A stretch of DNA of 64,000 bases from Thiodiazotropha sp037384425. Lineage in GTDB: Bacteria; Pseudomonadota; Gammaproteobacteria; Chromatiales; Chromatiaceae. Location of the stretch: the NCBI GenBank assembly GCA_037384425.1, contig JARROA010000023.1, forward strand, positions 16,109 through 80,108. Direction: 5' to 3'. Numbering within the stretch: position 1 is the first letter of the stretch; every line of letters begins with the position of its first letter. The notes under the pieces are model-generated. The model saw only the letters and a list, made by a program, of their open reading frames with translations. It was not told the origin of the DNA and did not search any database. Below, piece after piece: positions 58,512 through 64,000 of the stretch. Position numbers and translations under genes: made by a program.

Positions 58512-58561
58512 AAAAAAAGAAGGCCCCGTCAACCTAAGGGGAGAGGCTGACAGGGCCTGAT
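58512..58561 (-). terminator. intrinsic terminator of the sRNA candidate
   Basis: On the minus strand AGGCCCTGTCA pairs with TGACGGGGCCT in an 11-bp stem with one U-G pair, then TTC and seven T at 58518-58512. No T-tract exists on the plus strand, so the signal is directional. Confidence 0.75.
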
Positions 58562-58630
58562 CTTCCCGGATGGGGTGACCGGGAAGTGGGGTCGCAAAGG
58601 GAGGAAAGCGACCCGTGCCGTACGACTTAC
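58512..58630 (-). ncRNA. candidate small RNA at the Spot 42/ErsA locus
   Basis: On the minus strand, between engB and polA, three hairpins stand in a row: GGGTCGC-loop-GCGACCC (loop with CCTCCC), CTTCCCGG-loop-CCGGGAAG (perfect 8-bp stem, loop TCACCCCAT) and AGGCCCTGTCA-loop-TGACGGGGCCT (loop CCTCTCCCC). The last is followed by TTCTTTTTTT, an intrinsic terminator on this strand only. A sigma-E-type promoter lies just upstream, giving a transcript of about 119 nt. E. coli spf and P. aeruginosa ersA are also between engB/yihA and polA, so the locus is known to carry sRNAs. The sequence is not one I can match to either. Confidence 0.7.
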
Positions 58631-58635
58631 AGATA

Positions 58636-58664
58636 CATTGACTGAGGGTATGAAAGAAAGTTCC
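58636..58664 (-). promoter_or_regulatory. sigma-E (AlgU/RpoE)-type promoter
   Basis: GGAACTT (58664-58658) and GTCAATG (58642-58636) on the minus strand, 15 bp apart, match the RpoE/AlgU consensus (GGAACTT-N15-16-GTCtaA). Transcription would start near 58630. Coupling to envelope stress is inference. Confidence 0.6.
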
Positions 58665-58749
58665 AAACTTTTTTACATCACACAAATATTTTTTGCTTCA
58701 CCCTAGTATCGTTAGATATATTCCTTAAATTACAATGGGATACACCGCT

Positions 58750-61464
58750 CTAGTGGGCCGCCTCCCAGTCATCACCTACGCCCACATCGACCAGCAGCGG
58801 CACATCCAGGGAGGCCGCCCCCTCCATGCAGCTACGCAGCTGCGTGACCGCCTTCTCGACATAGCCCTTCTCCACCTCCAGCACCAGCTCATCGTGCACC
58901 TGCATCAGCAGCCGGACGGGGGGTTGCTTGCCCTCGATCCAGTCGTCGACCGCCAGCATGGCGCGCTTGATGATATCGGCGGCGCTGCCCTGCATGGGCG
59001 CGTTGATCGCGGTGCGTTCGGCGGCGCTACGGCGCTGGTGGTTGCGCGCATTGATGTCGGGCAGATAGAGGCGGCGACCGAACAGGGTCTCCACATACCC
59101 CTGCTCATGGGCCTGATCTCGGATGCGGTCCATGAAGGCCGCCACGCCGGGATAGCGCTGAAAATAGAGATCGACATACTCCTGCGCCGCACCACGCTCT
59201 ATCCCCAATTGGCGCGCCAGACCAAAGGCGGACATGCCGTAGATGAGACCGAAGTTTATCGCCTTGGCCGAGCGCCGCTGATCCGAGGTCACGTTATCGA
59301 GAGGCGTGCCGAAGACCTCGGCTGCGGTGGCGCGATGGATATCCTCTCCCGCCGAGAAGGCCTTCAACAGCCCCTTGTCGCCGGACAGGTGCGCCATGAT
59401 GCGCAACTCGATCTGGGAGTAGTCCGCGGCCACCATCTTCCACCCCTTCTGCGGTACGAAGGCCTGGCGGATACGACGCCCCTCATCGCTACGCACCGGT
59501 ATGTTCTGCAGATTGGGATCGGACGAAGAGAGCCGCCCAGTGGCCGCCACCGCCTGATGGTAGGAGGTATGCACACGACCCGTCTCGGCATTGACCATCT
59601 CCGGTAGCTTGTCGGTATAGGTCGATTTCAATTTCGACAACCCCCGGTGCTGCAGAATCACCGACGGCAGCTCATGCCCCTGTTCGGCCAGTTCCACCAG
59701 CACCGACTCCGCAGTGGATGGAGCCCCTTTGGGCGTCTTCGCCACCACCGGCAGTTTCAGCTCGTTGAAGAAGATCTCGCCGATCTGCTTCGGCGAACCG
59801 AGATTGAAATTGTGACCGGCGATCTCATAGGCATTCTGTTCCAGATCGTGCATCTTCCTCGCCAGTTCCGCACTCTGCTGCTTCAGTTTATCCACATCGA
59901 TACGGACCCCGTTGCGTTCCATGCGTGACAGCACCGGAACCAGGGGGATCTCCAGCTCCGTTAACAGACCGGCCAGGCTGGCAATCTGTTCCAGCTGTGG
60001 CCAGAGGGTCTGGTGCAGACGCAGGGTAATGTCCGCGTCCTCCGCGGCATAAGGTGCGGCCTGCTCCAACTCGATCTGATTGAAGGTCAACTGTTTCTTG
60101 CCCTTGCCGGCGATATCCTCGAAGTGGATGGTCTTCTGCTGCAGATACTTCTCGGCCAGGGAGTCCATGTCGTGGCGGGTGGCGGTGGCGTCGAGCACAT
60201 AGGACTCGAGCATGGTGTCAAAGGCGACGCCCCGCATCTCGATGCCGTAGCGGGCCAGGATACTCATGTCGTACTTGAGGTTCTGCCCCACCTTGGAATG
60301 CTTCGGATCCTCCAACAGGGGCTTCAATTGAGTGAGCACCCACTCACGCTCCAGCTGAGTCGGTGCGCCGGGATAGTCGTGCGCCAGCGGCACATAAGCC
60401 GCCTCGCCAGGAGCCACCGCAAAGGAGAGTCCGACCAGCTCCGCGACCATGTAGTCGAGGCTGGTGGTCTCGGTGTCGAAGGCGAACAGGAGGGCCTGCT
60501 TGAGCTTTTTCAGCCAACCCTGGAACTGCTTTTTGTCGAGTACGGTCTCGTAGTCGCGCTCGATCTCGGACTGTGCATCTCCTGCTTCCGCATCCGCCGC
60601 ATGCCCCTCGAGGGTGGCCAGCAGACGGCTCGACTCCATGCGCTGATAGTGCGCCTTCAGGCGCTCCACATCCGGTTCGCCGGGTGCGAAATCCCCTGGC
60701 CCCCGCTCCAACTCGACGTCGAGCTTGATGGTGGCGAGCTCCCGGGAAAGGGGCAGGAACTCGAGGCTTTGCCGCAGATTCTCCCCGATCTTGCCCTTGA
60801 TTTCATCGGCATGGGCCATCAGGTTGTCCAGATCGCCGTAGGCCTGCAGCCACTTGGCCGCCGTCTTCGGACCGCATTTGGGCACGCCCGGAATGTTGTC
60901 CGCCGCATCGCCCACCAGGGCCAGATAGTCGATGATCTGTTCCGGTTTCACCCCGAATTTCTCCACCACCCCGTCATGGTTGGTGAAGGTCTCCGACATG
61001 GTGTTGACCAAACTGACATGGTCGTTGACCAGCTGCGCCATATCCTTGTCGCCGGTGGAGATGAGGGTCTCCATCCCCTGCTCGGTGGCCTGCCGCGCCA
61101 GGGTGCCGATGACATCGTCCGCCTCCACTCCCTCCACCATCACCAGCGGCAGACCCATGGCGCGGATTATGTCGTGCAGCGGCTCGATCTGTACCCGCAG
61201 ATCCTCCGGCATGGGAGGGCGGTTGGCCTTGTACTCCGCATAGAGCTGGTTGCGAAAGCTGCCGCCCGGGGCATCGAATACCACTGCGATGTGTGTGGGC
61301 TGGTAGTCATTCACCAATTTGCGCAACATATTCACCACACCCAGGATGGCCCCTGTCGGCTCACCATCGGAGTTCCTGAGATCCTGTGTCACTTGCAGAA
61401 CATGGTAGGCACGAAAGAGATAGGACGATCCGTCGACCAGGATAAAAGGCGGTTTTTTTGACAT
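58750..61464 (-). CDS. polA: DNA polymerase I
   Basis: A 904-residue polymerase with 5'-3' exonuclease (~1-300, VEGVEADDVIGTLA), 3'-5' proofreading (FDTETTSLDYM) and polymerase domains (motif A DYSQIELR, motif B RRSAKAINFGLIYG, motif C VHDEL). All proofreading and catalytic motifs are present. The start at 61464 (MSKKPPFILVDGSS) matches the family; 27 extra upstream codons in frame do not. It follows the sRNA candidate locus in order but is transcribed in the same direction. Confidence 0.97.
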   Translation of the reverse strand: MSKKPPFILVDGSSYLFRAYHVLQVTQDLRNSDGEPTGAILGVVNMLRKLVNDYQPTHIAVVFDAPGGSFRNQLYAEYKANRPPMPEDLRVQIEPLHDIIRAMGLPLVMVEGVEADDVIGTLARQATEQGMETLISTGDKDMAQLVNDHVSLVNTMSETFTNHDGVVEKFGVKPEQIIDYLALVGDAADNIPGVPKCGPKTAAKWLQAYGDLDNLMAHADEIKGKIGENLRQSLEFLPLSRELATIKLDVELERGPGDFAPGEPDVERLKAHYQRMESSRLLATLEGHAADAEAGDAQSEIERDYETVLDKKQFQGWLKKLKQALLFAFDTETTSLDYMVAELVGLSFAVAPGEAAYVPLAHDYPGAPTQLEREWVLTQLKPLLEDPKHSKVGQNLKYDMSILARYGIEMRGVAFDTMLESYVLDATATRHDMDSLAEKYLQQKTIHFEDIAGKGKKQLTFNQIELEQAAPYAAEDADITLRLHQTLWPQLEQIASLAGLLTELEIPLVPVLSRMERNGVRIDVDKLKQQSAELARKMHDLEQNAYEIAGHNFNLGSPKQIGEIFFNELKLPVVAKTPKGAPSTAESVLVELAEQGHELPSVILQHRGLSKLKSTYTDKLPEMVNAETGRVHTSYHQAVAATGRLSSSDPNLQNIPVRSDEGRRIRQAFVPQKGWKMVAADYSQIELRIMAHLSGDKGLLKAFSAGEDIHRATAAEVFGTPLDNVTSDQRRSAKAINFGLIYGMSAFGLARQLGIERGAAQEYVDLYFQRYPGVAAFMDRIRDQAHEQGYVETLFGRRLYLPDINARNHQRRSAAERTAINAPMQGSAADIIKRAMLAVDDWIEGKQPPVRLLMQVHDELVLEVEKGYVEKAVTQLRSCMEGAASLDVPLLVDVGVGDDWEAAH

Positions 61465-61681
61465 ATGCAGCGGGGATTTCTTGGAAAAAAGTGTTCGGAT
61501 GTTAACGGAAATCCACTCCCTCTGTCGCCTGGTCCAAAAGACCATCTTGGCTGCACGGAAAAGACCAACTAATTTTCTTGGTCTTTTCCTCCAGCTGATC
61601 TATCTTTTTGGTTATGAGCTGCGCTGAGCACTCAAGAACACGGTACAGATAACTATAAGTTCGCCACACCACCACTGGAGA

Positions 61682-62038
61682 ATGACCATGACAGAACCGA
61701 ATATGGACCCCATGGCTGTCGAAAACAGCAACACCCCCGAAGGCTTCGAGGACTGGACCGTAGAGAAAGCACTCGAGCTGGCCGCCGAAGAGCACATCGC
61801 GATGACGGACGAGCATTGGGAGATGATCCACTTCCTGCGCCACCATTGTGAAGAGAACGGCGCCACCTGCAGTGCCCGTCTGGTACTCAAGGCGATGACC
61901 TCCCAGGTCAAGGATCGCGGCGGCAAAAAGTATCTCTACAGCCTGTTTCCCCGCGGCCCTGTGGTGCAGGCGTGTAAGATCGCCGGCATACCGCTGCCCC
62001 CCTATTCACTTGACCTCTCGTTCGGCAGCGTGCACTGA
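61682..62038 (+). CDS. DsrC/TusE-family sulfur-relay paralogue lacking the C-terminal Cys
   Basis: A 118-residue DsrC-family protein: GFEDWTVEKALELAAEEHI, LRHHCEENG, ARLVLKAMT and KKYLYSLFPRGPVVQACKIAG match the family. Cys98 (CysB) in QACKIAG is present, but the penultimate CysA (GCV end) of DsrC and TusE is absent; the tail instead reads IPLPPYSLDLSFGSVH. Such paralogues are suggested to be regulatory rather than sulfur carriers. It is followed by a strong terminator and has no other dsr genes nearby. Confidence 0.85.
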   Translation: MTMTEPNMDPMAVENSNTPEGFEDWTVEKALELAAEEHIAMTDEHWEMIHFLRHHCEENGATCSARLVLKAMTSQVKDRGGKKYLYSLFPRGPVVQACKIAGIPLPPYSLDLSFGSVH

Positions 62039-62067
62039 ACATAAACGTGAATCAGTTCACATAATCG

Positions 62068-62090
62068 AGGGGGGCTTGACCCCCCTTTTT
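62068..62090 (+). terminator. rho-independent terminator after the DsrC paralogue
   Basis: GGGGGG (62069-62074), loop CTTGA, CCCCCC (62080-62085) then TTTTT. It lies 30 bp after the stop codon. Confidence 0.85.
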
Positions 62091-62215
62091 CACTTTCAGA
62101 CCCAATTCGAAAGCAGGCGTTTAAAGTCCTCACACAGGAGGTCGTTAATACCTGAGCACCGCCACGGTGTTACTCAATAACCAATAAAATATAACGACAA
62201 TAGCGACTGACGACT

Positions 62216-63268
62216 ATGCCCGCACATTCCTGTTTTAAGCTGGATGCGCCCGAGAACGCCAGGGAGTGGCACGCAAAAGCTATTGAAGTCCTCGCTCAAC
62301 ATCAGATCCCGCCCGCGCCGGTCTGCCATCTGATCGCCTATCAGTACGCCAGCGGTCGGGACACAGCGTTGAATCAGCGCATCGACCAACAAGTGGCCGC
62401 ACGTGCCTCTGTCGACAGCCACCTGTTTCGCCATCTGTTCGAAGAGTTTTATCTCGACGAAACCGGTCCCCAGCAGATGGACGACCATCTGTCCGATCTG
62501 CACCATCTGCTGTATCAGGTCCTGCAGGGCGTCTCAGCCGCCTGCAGTCATACTGAGCTGTTTGACGAGACCCTGCGACAACAGACGGCGGCACTGAACG
62601 GCAATCCCAGCGTGGAGGATCTGCGTACCATCGCCGGCAGACTGCTGGAAGCCACCACCCGCTCAATTCAGCAGAACCGCCTGATGCAGGACCAGCTGCA
62701 CAGCGTAGAGCAACAGACCCAGCATCTGCAGGACGAGGTCAAGAAATTGCGCGACGAGGTCTCCACCGATCCACTGACCGGCCTCTACAATCGCAAGGCA
62801 CTGAACAACCGAATGGAATCACTGCTGGAGAGGGTGGACGGGCCGGATCAAGCGCCATTCAGCGTACTCATGCTCGACATCGACCATTTCAAAGGCTTCA
62901 ACGACAAGTTTGGTCACATCATCGGTGACGAGGTGATCCGTCGGGTAGGGATAACCATGAGGGAACTGCTGAGGAAGGAGGACTTTCCCGCCAGGTATGG
63001 TGGCGAAGAGTTTACCGTGCTGCTGCCGTCAACCGACATCGATGCGGCGGCAGGTATCGCACGCACCATACATCAAGCGGTGGGGAATCTTACGCTGATC
63101 CGACGCAGCACCAAGGAACGGCTGCCTGGCATCACCATTTCGGTAGGGGCTGCCGTTGTGCGTCCGGATGACAATTGCGAAACACTCCTCGAGCGCGCTG
63201 ACCAGGCCCTGTATCTTGCCAAGGAGTGGGGCAGAAACCGCATTGTGACCGAGGCGGAACTCACTTAA
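62216..63268 (+). CDS. diguanylate cyclase (GGDEF) with unknown N-terminal sensor
   Basis: A 350-residue protein. The GGDEF domain (~180-345) has active GGEEF at 262-266 and an I-site RKED at 253-256, so c-di-GMP synthesis with product inhibition is expected. The N-terminal ~180 residues are mainly helical with a coiled-coil linker (LHSVEQQTQHLQDEVKKLRDEV) and no recognised sensor. Cytoplasmic; no transmembrane helix. It opposes the HD-GYP protein at 3061-4104 in action but is far from it. Confidence 0.93.
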   Translation: MPAHSCFKLDAPENAREWHAKAIEVLAQHQIPPAPVCHLIAYQYASGRDTALNQRIDQQVAARASVDSHLFRHLFEEFYLDETGPQQMDDHLSDLHHLLYQVLQGVSAACSHTELFDETLRQQTAALNGNPSVEDLRTIAGRLLEATTRSIQQNRLMQDQLHSVEQQTQHLQDEVKKLRDEVSTDPLTGLYNRKALNNRMESLLERVDGPDQAPFSVLMLDIDHFKGFNDKFGHIIGDEVIRRVGITMRELLRKEDFPARYGGEEFTVLLPSTDIDAAAGIARTIHQAVGNLTLIRRSTKERLPGITISVGAAVVRPDDNCETLLERADQALYLAKEWGRNRIVTEAELT

Positions 63269-63370
63269 ACAGAGTTGGCGTTTTAACTGCCTGAGCAGGC
63301 GTTCCCTGGTCATGAATACAGGTAAAACAGCTGGCCTGGCCAGGGCTTGTCAGCACCAATCCAACAGGCT

Positions 63371-63826
63371 CTAGTTGCAATAACGCTCAACTTCGGCCTT
63401 GAGCTGGTTTATGTATTGCTTCCTTTCCTGCTTGTCGAGGTAACTGCGCTCACCGCCGCTTGTGTAATCGTAGATAGAGCCGGCGTTATTGTACATATCG
63501 TACCTGGCCCGCGCATCGAGGCATTGTTGCTTGCGCTGTTTGCGCTCCTGCCTCCGCTTCTCTTCCTCTTCGCGCTTTTCGAGGCGCTCCTGTTCGTAGA
63601 CATCCAACATGCGCTGGCGTAAGGCTTTTCGGTCCTCCGGTATGGCCTGCTTGCCCGAGCCGTTTCCGGGTGCTACACGCACATCCTTCTCCTTCGCCGA
63701 CTCATGGGTCGGCCGGTCGCTGAAGTGGACATGGCCCTGCTCGTCGGTCCACTGGTAGATCGCTGCTTGTAAAGGGAAGGAAATGAGTGCAGTCAGGCAG
63801 ACCGCGATTACAAAACGTGATTCCAT
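63371..63826 (-). CDS. DUF4124-type secreted protein
   Basis: A 151-residue protein with a signal peptide (ESRFVIAVCLTALISFPLQA) followed by the DUF4124 core IYQWTDEQGHVHFSDRPTH. A highly charged, Glu/Lys/Arg-rich helical region (EQERLEKREEEEKRRQERKQRKQQ) and a C-terminal AEVERYCN follow. The family is periplasmic and of unknown function. The start at 63826 skips 13 residues of an upstream frame. Convergent with the GGDEF gene. Confidence 0.82.
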   Translation of the reverse strand: MESRFVIAVCLTALISFPLQAAIYQWTDEQGHVHFSDRPTHESAKEKDVRVAPGNGSGKQAIPEDRKALRQRMLDVYEQERLEKREEEEKRRQERKQRKQQCLDARARYDMYNNAGSIYDYTSGGERSYLDKQERKQYINQLKAEVERYCN

Positions 63827-64000
63827 GTCGTTCGCTCTGTGACTCCTGTAATGGCATGAGCCCAATCTTCATCTTTATACGTCCTTTGCCCTTTCAAAGA
63901 ACAATTTTAAGATTCTTTATCATTTGAAATACTTGTTCGCCATTACGAATCGTTAGGGCAGGATGTATCTCAATTGTCCCATCAAAAGCTTTCTTATTCC

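Larger units (their letters stand above)
58335..58749. other. engB-polA gap: repeat element and sRNA candidate
   Basis: This 415-bp gap holds the imperfect inverted-repeat element at 58355-58488 and the RNA candidate at 58512-58630 with its promoter at 58636-58664. Nothing else is evident. Confidence 0.6.

Overview
The window is a dense, high-GC stretch of a gammaproteobacterial chromosome, about 60 protein genes with short gaps. No rRNA, tRNA, CRISPR array or intact insertion sequence was seen. The gammaproteobacterial assignment rests on the leuS-lptE-holA-nadD-rsfS block with a YbeL-like gene beside leuS, the engB/polA neighbourhood and oligopeptidase A. A PPi-dependent phosphofructokinase next to a K+-independent H+-pyrophosphatase, a nearby soluble pyrophosphatase and a DsrC-family protein resemble chemolithoautotrophic sulfur oxidisers (Chromatiales or Sedimenticola/Thiodiazotropha-like lineages). 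That lifestyle is inference from gene content. Sulfur-oxidation and Calvin-cycle genes themselves are not in the window.

Layout. 1-2.9 kb: a leftward operon of small proteins (VOC, EVE, VOC, cupin) divergent from a TfoX-N protein and a YafY/WYL regulator, with a perfect palindrome between them. 3.1-7.6 kb: a periplasmic-binding protein, a hybrid histidine kinase and an HD-GYP response regulator, which look like a LuxPQ-type sensing module with c-di-GMP output. 7.9-12.8 kb: gamma-carbonic anhydrase, LemA, a GIDE-domain membrane protein carrying an EF-hand loop, a CNP1-like protein and oligopeptidase A. 12.9-16.5 kb: PEP-CTERM-associated TPR lipoprotein PrsT and small proteins. 16.6-19.3 kb: a TtcA-like, CBS-domain, NhaD/ArsB-like and small-lipoprotein operon. 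19.5-27 kb: PAP2 phosphatase, quinone-oxidoreductase-like enzyme, DNA glycosylase, OsmC, dienelactone hydrolase, an output-less Cache sensor, MsrA and a membrane-anchored receiver protein.

27-37 kb: metH, an LEA-2 lipoprotein, a GlyGly-CTERM surface protein, a His/Tyr-rich secreted protein, two small conserved-looking proteins and two phosphate transporters (NptA-like and PiT). 37-47.7 kb: a second WYL regulator, rsfS, nadD, proA, an aspartic protease and EF-hand protein pair, holA, lptE, leuS, globin and a YbeL-like zinc-ribbon protein. 47.7-56 kb: a divergent adenylate kinase fused to a long histone H1-like Lys/Ala tail, PPi-PFK, H+-PPase, a 1-kb gene-poor segment, a Sel1-like protein and pyrophosphatase. 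56-63.8 kb: a metallophosphoesterase, moaC, bacteriohemerythrin, engB, an unannotated small-RNA candidate, polA, a DsrC paralogue, a diguanylate cyclase and a DUF4124 protein.

The two most interesting items are the small-RNA candidate between engB and polA, which has a sigma-E-type promoter, three hairpins with C-rich loops and a strand-specific terminator, and the adenylate kinase-histone H1-like fusion. Several independent c-di-GMP or signalling elements (HD-GYP, GGDEF, membrane-anchored receiver, Cache-only sensor) suggest a sensory-rich organism.
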